In this document: positions 15,596 through 25,600 of the stretch, piece by piece | How positions within the stretch are numbered: position 1 is the first letter of the stretch | How the letters are laid out: every line of letters starts with the position of its first letter | Origin: Flavobacteriales bacterium | GTDB taxonomy: Bacteria; Bacteroidota; Bacteroidia; Flavobacteriales_D; Parvicellaceae | Direction: 5' to 3' | NCBI GenBank assembly: GCA_020635565.1 | Contig: JACJZN010000008.1 | Location: forward strand, 186,001-250,000 | DNA length: 64,000 nt | Translations under genes and position numbers: made by a program | The notes under the pieces: generated by a model | Seen by the model: the letters and a program-made list of their open reading frames with translations, nothing else | Told to the model about the DNA's origin: nothing | Databases searched by the model: none

Positions 15596-16819
15596 ATGAC
15601 GTTACTTAAAGAGAAAAATATCGATCTTCCTCAATCCATAATTTCTGCAGAAGCAGTCAAGTTGGCGGTAGATAAGATCGATTCACTTGATTTTCCCACT
15701 AGAAGGACGGAGGACTGGCGTTATGCTAAACTTGGCAAAATCTTAAATAAAAAGTTTGATCGGCCTACTTCTAATAGGATTAACGTAAACGAGTTCTTAA
15801 TAACTGAACTTGATGTATATACCGTTGTTTTTGTCAACGGTGTATTTAATGAAGAAGAGTCATTGCTTCCAGATGAAACTGGAGTTGTCTGCAAGTTGTT
15901 GTCGAAAGAAGCAGGTGCAGTAAGTGAGTATGATCGATTAGCTAAAGATAGTAATGAGATATTTTCAGCTATAAATACAGCATATGCCTCAGAAGGAATT
16001 TACCTCAGAATAGAGAAGAATTATAAGGTCTCGAAACCAATTTATATTTTGAATGTTTGTACGGGTACGCAATTGATCTCGAATTCAAGATGTTTGATCG
16101 TTGCCGAGTCCTCATCAGAAGTAGAAATCGTTCAAGGCTTTTACGCTAAGTCTTCGAAAGAGAATTTCAATAACTCTTTGACTGAAGTGTTTGTTAAAGC
16201 AAATGCAAACGTGGTTATTCATAAAGTTCAAAATTTGGGATCTGAAGATAGACAAGTTTGTACCGAAGAAGTACATCAGGAAAAAGACTCTACATTTAAG
16301 ATCAATACCTTTCAATTAGGAGGTGAATTCCTAAGAAATGGATTAAATATTCGTGTAGACGGTACTAACTGCTATACAGAGATGAATGGTTTTTTCAATG
16401 GAAAGAATAGTCAGTATCTCGATAATCACACTCGAGTAGATCATTTGAAGAGCAATTGTACATCAAGTGAGTTGTATAAGGGTATTCTAAGGGATTCATC
16501 TACCGGTGTATTTAACGGGAAAGTGATCGTTCATCAGGACGCTCAGGTCATTGAAGCATATCAGCAAAACAATAACGTCATTTTGAGTGATAATGCTGTG
16601 ATGAATACAAAACCAGAACTAGAGATCTATGCGGATGATGTGAAGTGTTCTCATGGTACGACAACTGGACAGTTTGATGAAAAAGCAATTTTCTACCTGC
16701 AGGCTAGGGGGGTGAGTAAAGATTCGGCAAAGGAAATGCTCGTAGAAGCATTTGCTGAGGAAGTTTTCGAGAAAGTCGAGAATGAGGATATTGTATCGTT
16801 TATAAAATCACTGATCTAG
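15596..16819 (+). CDS. sufD: Fe-S cluster assembly protein SufD
   Basis: A SufB paralogue and third part of the SufBC2D scaffold. The ATG at 15596 lies one base after the sufC stop; an in-frame TTG at 15587 inside sufC is less likely. The C-terminal beta-helix carries KGILRDSSTGVFNGKV and the conserved VKCSHGTTTGQ, which hold the His and the acidic residues at the SufB-SufD interface. ARGVSKDSAKEML near the end is also typical. sufS and sufE, often next in the operon, are not here; instead the convergent SAM hydrolase gene overlaps the end by 4 bases, the two genes sharing the palindrome CTAG as stop codons. Confidence 0.93.
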   Translation: MTLLKEKNIDLPQSIISAEAVKLAVDKIDSLDFPTRRTEDWRYAKLGKILNKKFDRPTSNRINVNEFLITELDVYTVVFVNGVFNEEESLLPDETGVVCKLLSKEAGAVSEYDRLAKDSNEIFSAINTAYASEGIYLRIEKNYKVSKPIYILNVCTGTQLISNSRCLIVAESSSEVEIVQGFYAKSSKENFNNSLTEVFVKANANVVIHKVQNLGSEDRQVCTEEVHQEKDSTFKINTFQLGGEFLRNGLNIRVDGTNCYTEMNGFFNGKNSQYLDNHTRVDHLKSNCTSSELYKGILRDSSTGVFNGKVIVHQDAQVIEAYQQNNNVILSDNAVMNTKPELEIYADDVKCSHGTTTGQFDEKAIFYLQARGVSKDSAKEMLVEAFAEEVFEKVENEDIVSFIKSLI

Positions 16820-17616
16820 GAGAATTCAATTGTAATGGTGTCGTTTAACTTGATGCCAAATAATCTCGATGCTCCACCTCCAGATCCGTCTACTCCTTTA
16901 TTGATGGCGATTTCTAGAAAATTGGAACTTCCAAATATTGCTACCTTCTCTCCTTCTGGAACCTCGTTGTATTTTCGGTGGATTTTTGAAATGGTGTAAC
17001 CTGCACGGGTTAAGTAAATCTTGAATTGTCTTCCAGATCTTACTTCCTCAAAAAGCTTTTTTTCTATATTGGTAATTATATTTCCATAAGTATCAATGTA
17101 CGTTACGGTTCCTTTAAGTACATCTGCTTCAACGGTTGGTCTGAATAACTGTCTACGTTTAATATGGTCAACTTTTCTTCCGAGAGAGGCAATGGGAGCA
17201 TTGTTCGCTAATTTCTGCGCAGCTTCTACAAATACAGTTTTTGTTGGGAAAGTATGGCTTTGTTGTAATCCTTCTCCTTTGTCAATTTCATAAATGTGTT
17301 CTGGCATTTCATTAAAGATCAATGAAAACATGCCATTATCAGCACCTATAAAAAAATGACCGTCATGTTGGATGATCAAGTGTTTTCCGTCTTCCGTTTC
17401 CTCTGGGTTAATTCCAATGATATGTATGGTCCCAACTGGAAATTCTTTGTAACAATTCTTTAATACATATGAACCATGAGCAATATCGAAAGGTTTGATG
17501 TCATGGCTAATGTCAATAATGGTAACGTCCTTGATCTTGGAATAGATAGCTCCTTTGATCGAAGCAACATAAAAATCTTTATGCCCCATGTCTGTTATGA
17601 GCGTAACTATATGCAT
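16816..17616 (-). CDS. SAM hydroxide adenosyltransferase (DUF62 family)
   Basis: The protein (266 residues) belongs to the fluorinase/chlorinase superfamily, whose common members hydrolyse S-adenosylmethionine to adenosine and methionine using an activated water. The N-terminal TLITDMGHKDFYVASIKG and the GADNGMFSLIF motif are characteristic. The second domain begins near residue 165 (VLKGTVTYIDTYGNIITNI). Halogenase-specific loops cannot be confirmed, and none is expected. It is cytoplasmic. It converges on sufD with shared stop codons and is divergent from phoH. The physiological role of this family is unclear. Confidence 0.88.
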   Translation of the reverse strand: MHIVTLITDMGHKDFYVASIKGAIYSKIKDVTIIDISHDIKPFDIAHGSYVLKNCYKEFPVGTIHIIGINPEETEDGKHLIIQHDGHFFIGADNGMFSLIFNEMPEHIYEIDKGEGLQQSHTFPTKTVFVEAAQKLANNAPIASLGRKVDHIKRRQLFRPTVEADVLKGTVTYIDTYGNIITNIEKKLFEEVRSGRQFKIYLTRAGYTISKIHRKYNEVPEGEKVAIFGSSNFLEIAINKGVDGSGGGASRLFGIKLNDTITIEFS

Positions 17617-17675
17617 CCTTTACCAATTATTCTCCAAAATGAAGGATTATTTCTACATCAAAAAAGAGATTATCA

Positions 17676-17683
17676 TAAATTTG
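17676..17683 (+). promoter_or_regulatory. Candidate -7 element for phoH
   Basis: TAAATTTG is an exact TAnnTTTG match. Transcription would start near 17690, about 22 bases before the TTG at 17712, and so supports that start. No clear -33 TTTG is visible. Confidence 0.5.
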
Positions 17684-17711
17684 CGAACAACACATATTTA
17701 ATTACAAAGCA

Positions 17712-18644
17712 TTGCAACAAAAGACGATTGATTTATCAGGGGTGGATATTTTGACCCTTTTTGGTCCCAGAAGTAAATTCTTAAAGATCATACAAGCTCA
17801 TTTTTCTAAAGTTAAGTTTGTTCATAGAGGAACTACTTTGTCTATAATAGGAGAGGAGAAAGAACTGGATATGGTAGAGTCCAAAATGGGTAGCTTGGTA
17901 AAGTATCTGGATAAGTATAATTCACTGACAGAAGGGAATGTGATGAATATTCTGAGTAAAAGTGAGGATGAGATGTTCTTTGATTCTAGTGGGGATGAAG
18001 TAATTGTCTACGGAAATAAAGGTCTCCTAGTAAAGGCGCGGACTGTTAATCAGCGAAGAATGGTTGAGAGTATTGTGGACAACGATATGCTCTTTGCGAT
18101 AGGTCCTGCCGGTACAGGGAAAACTTATACAGCAGTAGCGTTGGCAGTGCGTGCTCTCAAGAATAAAGAGGTTAGACGTATTGTGCTAACTCGACCAGCT
18201 GTAGAGGCAGGAGAAAACCTAGGCTTTTTGCCTGGTGACTTGAAAGATAAGTTGGATCCTTATCTACAGCCTCTGTACGATGGACTGAGAGATATGATTC
18301 CGAAAGAAAAGTTAGAAGAGTATCTTGAAGAAGGAATAATACAGATTGCGCCATTAGCTTTTATGAGAGGGAGGACACTTGATAAAGCATTTGTGATTCT
18401 GGATGAAGCTCAAAATACAACTGAAAATCAGATGAAGATGTTTCTTACCCGAATGGGCAAGTCAGCAAAGTTTATTATTACGGGGGATATTTCGCAAATT
18501 GACCTTCCCAAGCATCAGCGTTCAGGTTTGTCAAAGTCCATTGATAAATTGGGAGGCATTAAAGGAATCGATTTCGTATTTCTCGATGAACAGGATGTGA
18601 TTAGACATAGTTTAGTGAAAAAGATAATAGATGCTTTTGATTAG
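17712..18644 (+). CDS. phoH: PhoH-family ATPase
   Basis: A 310-residue cytoplasmic PhoH-like ATPase, related to superfamily I helicases and likely active on RNA. Walker A GPAGTGKT is at about 131-138, RPAVEAGENLGFLPGD follows, and Walker B is FVILDEAQN (about 227-235). ITGDISQIDLP near the C-terminus is also typical. The N-terminal 100 residues form the KH-like/PhoH-specific part. The start is TTG: the frame is closed by a stop at 17676 and no ATG is available before the conserved N-terminus. Confidence 0.9.
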   Translation: MQQKTIDLSGVDILTLFGPRSKFLKIIQAHFSKVKFVHRGTTLSIIGEEKELDMVESKMGSLVKYLDKYNSLTEGNVMNILSKSEDEMFFDSSGDEVIVYGNKGLLVKARTVNQRRMVESIVDNDMLFAIGPAGTGKTYTAVALAVRALKNKEVRRIVLTRPAVEAGENLGFLPGDLKDKLDPYLQPLYDGLRDMIPKEKLEEYLEEGIIQIAPLAFMRGRTLDKAFVILDEAQNTTENQMKMFLTRMGKSAKFIITGDISQIDLPKHQRSGLSKSIDKLGGIKGIDFVFLDEQDVIRHSLVKKIIDAFD

Positions 18645-18902
18645 TAAGGTTTAATGCATTACTTCATTGATATTAACCGTTACCTAAATGGGGTTTTGTT
18701 AAGAAATCTTAAATTTTTAATTTCACATTCTAGAAGGAAGTTCAGAATTCAACGTTTTTAACGCTAATTTTTTTTAAAAAATGTTAAAAGTTCGAAGAGA
18801 ATTATTTTCTTTGTATGCTCTCGAAGAAGAGAAAAACCCTTTATTTTAAACGTAACTAGCTGTAGTTTAGTTGGTTGTGATGAATGAATAAATAAGACGA
18901 CT
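18645..18902. other. 258-base intergenic region before the TonB receptor operon
   Basis: Very AT-rich with runs of T and A around 18770-18782. I see no hairpin terminator for phoH and no exact TAnnTTTG. The best candidate -7 element is TAGTTTAG at 18863-18870 (one mismatch), about 27 bases from an expected start to the ATG. A long leader or upstream regulation is possible but not shown. Confidence 0.4.
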
Positions 18903-21900
18903 ATGATAAGAAGATTTACAGTTTCACTATTGATGATGTTGGCCGTAGCTTTTGCAAGTGCTCAAGGTGGTTCTATCAAAGGTAAAGTCCTTGATCCGAA
19001 AGGAGAACCTGTTCCGTTTGCGAATGTTGCGCTTTACCAAAATGGTAATTTGAAGACAGGAGTTACAACTGATTTTGACGGGGAGTATAAGATCAATAAC
19101 GTAGATGCAGGAACTTACACGCTAAAAGTAAGTTCGGTTGAATTTCAACCATATCAAATCGATGGTCTGGTTGTAAAGAGTAACCAAATCTTGCCATTGG
19201 ATGATATCTTATTAGGAGATAATACACTTGCAGAGGTGAAAGTTGTAACCTATAAGGTTCCTTTGATCGATAAGGATGGAGGTGCGTCTGGAGGAACAGT
19301 AACCAGAGAAGATATTGCTAAAATGCCAGGGCGTTCTGCTACTAGTATAGCAGCAACCGTTGGAGGTGTCTCTACTGATGGTACAGGAGCGATTTCTTCT
19401 GTAAGGGGGTCTAGAGGTGACGCTACGTATTACTATATCGATGGTATTAAAGTTCGAGGTTCTTCATCTCTTCCAAAAGCAGCGATCGAAGAGGTTGCGG
19501 TAATGACCGGAGGTCTTCCTGCAAACTATGGAGATGCAACAGGGGGGATTATCTCGATTACTACAAGAGGTGCTTCTAGTTTCTTCTTTGGAGGTGTAGA
19601 GGCAGTGACCTCAGGTTTCAAGGTTGGAGATAACAAATCTGTAGGGCTTGATAAATATGGTTATAATCTTGTGGAGGGAATTCTTTCAGGTCCATTATTG
19701 ATGAAAAAAGATTCTACAGGTAAGAAGACGGAGCCAATTTTAGGTTTTTTCGTTTCAGGTAACTTTACGCATCAATTAGATCCAAGACCTTTTGCAATTG
19801 ATCAATACAGATTGAGACCAGATGTTAGAGCAATGTTGTCTGATACAAGTGAAGCTGGGATGGGGTATTTAAGACCAGCTGCTAATGGTATTGGGACATA
19901 TTACAATACGGATTTCTTAAAGGACACTTGTTTTGAGAAAGTTAATTTTAGACAGAATGTTGCTTCTACTGCAGTTTCATTAGCCGGTAAAATAGATGTA
20001 AATGCTGGACCGAATGTGAATTTAACATTTGGTGGGTCTGGGAACTTTAATAGAAGACATGTTTCTGATGATGGTTCGAGCTCGGGAATGTCATCTAACA
20101 ATAACATGTTGATGAACTATGAGAATAACCCATTGGTTACTGATTTTGACTGGAGAGCTTATGGGAAATTTACTCAAAGATTTCAATCTCAGTTAGATGA
20201 GTCTGGAAAATCTGCAGGAATTTCTAATGCGTACTATACAATCATGGTAGATTACTCTAAATCTACTCAAGTTATTGAGGACGATACACATGAGGATAGA
20301 TATTTTAACTATGGTTATGTAGGGAAGTTTGAGACTATTCAAGAAAAGACTTATGAATTCCAGGATACTGATGGAGATTTGATTCCTGATACGAGAGTTC
20401 ACAATGGGTATAATGATGTTCAAGTTATCTTTACTCCTTCTGAGCAGAACTCTGATCTTGCAGGTTTGACAGAACAGTACTTTAACCTTTATGATGATGT
20501 GACTGACCACTATGAGGATTTCTCTCAAATTAGAAATGGTGGTGCTTTGGTAAACGGTGAAAGACCTGATGATGTTTATGATCTTTGGAGAAACATTGGA
20601 TATACTTATAATAGCTCAAGCAAACAGGATAATTCACAGTTTAGAGTTACCGCTATGGGATCTGCTGACATTGGAGATCACGCAATAACGTTAGGTTTTG
20701 AATATGAGCAACGTGTAGATAGAAGATTTGCTGTTTCACCAGTCGGATTATGGGGTAATATGAGACTTTTGGCTAATAGCCATATTCAGGAGTTAGATGT
20801 AGAAAATCCATATATAACGAACTTTGGATCTTATCAAAACTATGATTACGAGAGATTGAATGCGGCACCTGGTGAGTATAGTGCCTCAGATGCTCAATCA
20901 TTCTTTGATTACAATTTAAGAAATGCTTTAGGATATGATACGGATGGTGTAGATTACATCGATCTTGATGCGGTAGATCCAAACTTGATGACGTTGGATA
21001 TGTTTAGCGCTGATGAATTGTTAAACAATGGTAATCAGTTTGTTAGTTACTATGGTTACGATCACACAGGAAAGAAATTAAGTTCAAAAGCTTCGTTTGA
21101 TGATTTCTTTAATGCAACAGATGCTTATGGAAACCCTCTGAGATCTATTGGTGCATACGAGCCAATTTACATCGCTGGTTATATCATGGATAAATTTGCG
21201 TTTGATGATTTGATCTTCAACGTAGGTCTTCGAGTTGATAGATTTGATGCGAACCAGATGGTATTAAAAGATAAGTATTTAACGAAAGAGGCTAAAACAA
21301 TTGCAGATGTTTCTGAAATAGGAGGTAGTGCTGTATCTCATCCAGAGAATCTTCCTACAAGTGCAGTAGTTTATGTAAATGATATTAATGACCCTACGGC
21401 TATTGCTGGTTATCGAGTAGGGAGCGTTTGGTATAACTCTGCAGGAACTGAGATTTCAAATCCTCAGGATATTAAAGGATCTAGAAATAATGATCCAGAC
21501 CCATATTTGAATAATGTAACTCATGCTGATGAGATTCAGAGTAGCGCATTTGAGGATTATAAGCCTCAGATTACGGTTATGCCTCGTGTGGCATTCTCAT
21601 TCCCTATTTCTGATGAAGCATTGTTCTTTGCTCACTACGATGTGTTATCTAAAAGACCAACCACTGGTAACAGATTGAACATTACAGATTATTATTTCTT
21701 GGATCAAGGTTTGAACAACACGTTGAATAATCCAGATCTTAAGCCAGAAAAAACGATTGATTATGAGCTTGGATTCCAACAGGTACTTACTAAAAAATCA
21801 TCGTTGAAGATTTCAGGATTCTACAGAGAGATGAGAAATCAAGTAACTTTGGTAAACGTTGCCGGAGCATATCCTAACTCCTACAGAACGTATGGAAACA

Positions 21901-22631
21901 GAGATTTCGGTACTGTAAAAGGTTTGACTGTTTCTTACGATCTTAGAAGAAGTGGAAACATTACGATGAGAGCTTCTTATACTTTGCAGTTTGCTGAAGG
22001 AACAGGTTCAGATCCTCAATCTCAGTCGGCTCTGATCAACTCTGGACAGCCAAACTTAAGAACGATCTTCCCTTATAACTACGATCAAAGACATCAGTTG
22101 ACTTTGACTATGGATTATAGATATGGTGAAGGTAAAGATTACAACGGACCAACAATTGGAGGAAAGCAGATTCTTAAAAATACAGGAGCTAACTTAGTGT
22201 CATATTTTGCTTCTGGTACTCCATATTCAGCGCAGGAAGGTGTAATTCCAACTGCTTTTATTGCTGGTAACTCGGGAGGTATCAAAGGAACTGTTAACGG
22301 TTCAAGAAAGCCTGGAACTTTTAGATCAGATCTTCAAATTGATAGAAACTTCATGTTGAAGTTCGGAGAGGGAGAAGATGCTAAGACGGCTAATTTGAAT
22401 GTTTATTTATTGGTTAACAATGTCTTTAACTTCAGAAATGTCCTTGATGTTTATAGAGCAACGGGTAACGCTGAAGATGATGGATATTTGAATGCCGCTC
22501 AGTATCAAAACCAAATTGAAAGTAGACGAGATAGTGAAGCCTTCATTAACTATTACTTAATGAAGATGAACGATCCATATAATTTTGGATTACCTAGAAC
22601 GATTAGATTAGGTGTTAAATTAGATTTTTAA
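18903..22631 (+). CDS. TonB-dependent receptor with carboxypeptidase-regulatory-like domain
   Basis: A 1242-residue outer-membrane protein. A signal peptide (about 1-20, ending ASAQ) is followed by a CarboxypepD_reg-like domain (about 22-105; GKVLDPKGEPVPFANV), then the plug domain with SVRGSRGDATYYYIDGIKV and GGLPANYGDATGGIISI, and a 22-strand barrel ending in LGVKLDF with terminal Phe. This is SusC-like architecture without a SusD partner nearby. The next two genes, 21 and 45 bases apart, encode a large surface protein and a PorV/PorQ-like barrel, so this receptor may serve a secretion- or surface-assembly-linked role. No consensus TonB box or ligand can be assigned. Intergenic spacing supports one operon. 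Confidence 0.9.
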   Translation: MIRRFTVSLLMMLAVAFASAQGGSIKGKVLDPKGEPVPFANVALYQNGNLKTGVTTDFDGEYKINNVDAGTYTLKVSSVEFQPYQIDGLVVKSNQILPLDDILLGDNTLAEVKVVTYKVPLIDKDGGASGGTVTREDIAKMPGRSATSIAATVGGVSTDGTGAISSVRGSRGDATYYYIDGIKVRGSSSLPKAAIEEVAVMTGGLPANYGDATGGIISITTRGASSFFFGGVEAVTSGFKVGDNKSVGLDKYGYNLVEGILSGPLLMKKDSTGKKTEPILGFFVSGNFTHQLDPRPFAIDQYRLRPDVRAMLSDTSEAGMGYLRPAANGIGTYYNTDFLKDTCFEKVNFRQNVASTAVSLAGKIDVNAGPNVNLTFGGSGNFNRRHVSDDGSSSGMSSNNNMLMNYENNPLVTDFDWRAYGKFTQRFQSQLDESGKSAGISNAYYTIMVDYSKSTQVIEDDTHEDRYFNYGYVGKFETIQEKTYEFQDTDGDLIPDTRVHNGYNDVQVIFTPSEQNSDLAGLTEQYFNLYDDVTDHYEDFSQIRNGGALVNGERPDDVYDLWRNIGYTYNSSSKQDNSQFRVTAMGSADIGDHAITLGFEYEQRVDRRFAVSPVGLWGNMRLLANSHIQELDVENPYITNFGSYQNYDYERLNAAPGEYSASDAQSFFDYNLRNALGYDTDGVDYIDLDAVDPNLMTLDMFSADELLNNGNQFVSYYGYDHTGKKLSSKASFDDFFNATDAYGNPLRSIGAYEPIYIAGYIMDKFAFDDLIFNVGLRVDRFDANQMVLKDKYLTKEAKTIADVSEIGGSAVSHPENLPTSAVVYVNDINDPTAIAGYRVGSVWYNSAGTEISNPQDIKGSRNNDPDPYLNNVTHADEIQSSAFEDYKPQITVMPRVAFSFPISDEALFFAHYDVLSKRPTTGNRLNITDYYFLDQGLNNTLNNPDLKPEKTIDYELGFQQVLTKKSSLKISGFYREMRNQVTLVNVAGAYPNSYRTYGNRDFGTVKGLTVSYDLRRSGNITMRASYTLQFAEGTGSDPQSQSALINSGQPNLRTIFPYNYDQRHQLTLTMDYRYGEGKDYNGPTIGGKQILKNTGANLVSYFASGTPYSAQEGVIPTAFIAGNSGGIKGTVNGSRKPGTFRSDLQIDRNFMLKFGEGEDAKTANLNVYLLVNNVFNFRNVLDVYRATGNAEDDGYLNAAQYQNQIESRRDSEAFINYYLMKMNDPYNFGLPRTIRLGVKLDF

Positions 22632-22652
22632 AAAATTACCACAGAGTATATT

Positions 22653-25600
22653 ATGAATAGAATATTATCAACATTAACGGTAACGGTATTATTAGCACAA
22701 TCTGCTTTTGCATGGTATGATTATGGAAAATCTGGATTAACTCCAGGTGGAAATAATAACTCCCTGCAAACGAAAGCTGCAAATTGTAGTCCTGCGATTG
22801 CTACACGTTTCATTGAGTACAACAACGTAAGTGCTTTGATTGAAACAGGTGGGTCAATGTGGCAAGATAGATCGAATAACAGAGCAGCTTATGAAGTTCC
22901 GCAAGGTTCCGATGAGTATATCATGTATGCCGGTGCACTTTGGATGGGGGGTAAGGATGTTAACAACCAATTGAAAGTTGCAGCCTTAACATTTAGGCAA
23001 GGAAATGATTTCTGGACAGGTCCTTTAACAGTTATTGCTGGAACAGGAGATATTTCACAAGGAACCAAAGATTATGGTCCTGCTGAGATCGAACCAGATG
23101 TTTGTGCGGAGTATGATAAATTCTTTGTGATAACAAGATCAGAAGTTGAAGAGTTTGTGTCTTGGTGGACTTGTTCTCAAGATCCAGATTGTAATACATC
23201 TGAAGATTTTCCAAATTATTCTATTCCAAGTAGTATCTCAAACTGGCCTGCTCACGGAGATGTAAGTAGATTCCAGGATTTCTATCTTGCTCCTTTTAAG
23301 GATGTTGATGGAAATGGGGTGTATGAACCAAGTGCAGGGGATTATCCTTGGTATGATCTTAACAACGAAGTAGACTGTAGAGCTTCAAGACAGGTTACGC
23401 TTTATGGGGATTATACTATGTGGTGGATATTCAATGATAAAGGTAACGTACATACTGAAACTCAAGGAGATCCAATTGGTATGGAGATCAGAGCTCAAGC
23501 ATTCGCATTCGCTACAAACGATGAAGTGAACAACATGACGTTCTTTAATTACGAGATGGTTAATAGATCAACTCAAAGATTGAAAGATACCTACTTCTCT
23601 GTATGGGCGGATCCAGATATTGGATGTTCAGATAACGACTACATTGGTTGTGATGTTTCTAGAGGTGTTGGTTATGCATATAATGCTACTAACGTGGATA
23701 ATCAGAATAATGACCCTTGTACTTATCCTATCGGTCAAAATCCACCTGCTATCGGAATTGACTTCTTTGAAGGGCCTTATCAAGATAATGATGGTATTGA
23801 TAATCCATTAACAACGGATATCCCAACTGCTCTTGCGCAAGATGGTATTCCATACGAAGGTCTTGGAATCGGATATGGAGATTTAGTAGTTGATAATGAA
23901 CGATTGGGAATGAAGCGTTTTACCTATTTCGATAGAACCCTTCCACAGAACATCTATGGTGACCCTTCGGTTTACAACGAGTACTATAACTATATGTTAG
24001 GTCTTTGGAGAGATAATACTCAGTTTGTATGGGGTGGTACTGGAAATGGTGCCTCAGGAGGATCTACTTCAATCCCGACTAACTACTGTTTCCCAGGAAG
24101 TTCAGATCCATACTTTTGGTCTACTGGTGGTGTAGCTGCAACTCCTGCTGATTGGTCCGAATTAAATGCGAACAATGGTTCGGCAAACCCAATTGGTGAT
24201 AGAAGATGGGTTCAGGCAGCTGGTCCTTTTACATTGGAACCAGGTGCACTTAACAACATTACTGTAGGGGTTGTTTATGGTAAGACAAACTCAGGTGATG
24301 CATTTAACTCTGTTGAGTTAATGTTGAAAGCTGATGATAAAGCACAAGCTTTGTTTGATAACTGTTTTAGAATTTTGAATGGTCCGGATGCTCCAGACTT
24401 GACAGCTCAAGAGTTAGATCAAGAGGTAATTCTTTACTTGTCAAACAGAGAAGGAATCAGTAATAATTACGATTCTATTCCTGAGGATTATGAGGAATTG
24501 GATCCAGTTATTCTTTCTCTTGGTTACTCTGAGGATTCTGCAAAATATAAGTTCCAAGGATATCAGATCTATCAGATCAAGAATACTGATGTAGGTCCGG
24601 ATGAATTGAATAATACAGAAAAGGCGAGATTAGTTGCTCAATGTGATGTTAAGGATGGTATTGGTCAAATGATCAACTTCCCAGTTGATGAAGATCTTGG
24701 ATTCCCTGTAGCAACTGAAATGGTTGATGGTGCAGATGAGGGAATCAAGCATTCATTCAGACTTACTGAAGATGCATTTGCTCAAGGAACTAACAAAAAA
24801 CTGATTAACCATAAAAAGTATTACTATATGGCTATTGCGTACTCTCATAACTACTACAAGCACTATACGCTTGGTGGAGATGGGCAGCAATATCCTTACT
24901 TAGCTGGTCGTAAATCTGCTACAGGATCTATTCAGTATCTGACAGTTATTCCTCACATTCCAATTCCGGAATTGGGTGGAACTCAACAGTTGGTTGAATA
25001 CGGATATGGTCCTCAGATCACTATGGTTGAAGGTAGAGGTCATTCTACTAATGTTGTATTCTTAACTGAGGAGTCGGAAGCGGAAGTCGTTTCTTCTTAC
25101 ACTCCAAGCGAAGTGACTTTTGATTATGCTTCAGGTCCAATTAATGTTAAAGTTGTTGATCCATTGAATGTTGCTCCTGGTGCATATACGTTGAAATTCA
25201 ATATGCCTAGTGGTTCTTCTTTAACTAGCTTAGAAGTAGGTGATTGTGACTGGACATTGTTTAGAACTTACGAGGGTACTACTGACTCAATTACGGCAGA
25301 GAAAACAATAACAGTGGGTAATGAGCAAATTATTCCTGATTGGGGTATTTCAGTTGATATTGAGCAATATGAACACGAAGTAAGAGGTGCAAATAGTTTA
25401 ACTGAACTCTTGTATCACGAGATGGTTTTTGCGGATTCGTCTAAATTATGGTTGACTACTATTGGTCATGAGGATGAGCAAGGTCCATTGAACTGGATCA
25501 GATCAGGAACTGCAGATGAAGATGGTTCTACAGATCCTTCTGGAGCTGTATGTTCGGAGTCTTCTACCTTCTGGAATGATTTGGTAGGTTATGATGATGA

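Noticed and set aside
17476..17754. Open frame of about 92 codons on + ahead of phoH
   Set aside because: It overlaps the SAM hydrolase gene in antisense and contains the phoH -7 box; no conserved protein pattern.
20193..20528. Open frame of about 111 codons on the - strand inside the TonB receptor gene
   Set aside because: It is a shadow of the receptor coding frame; the sequence is low complexity (Ile/Arg-rich) and not protein-like.
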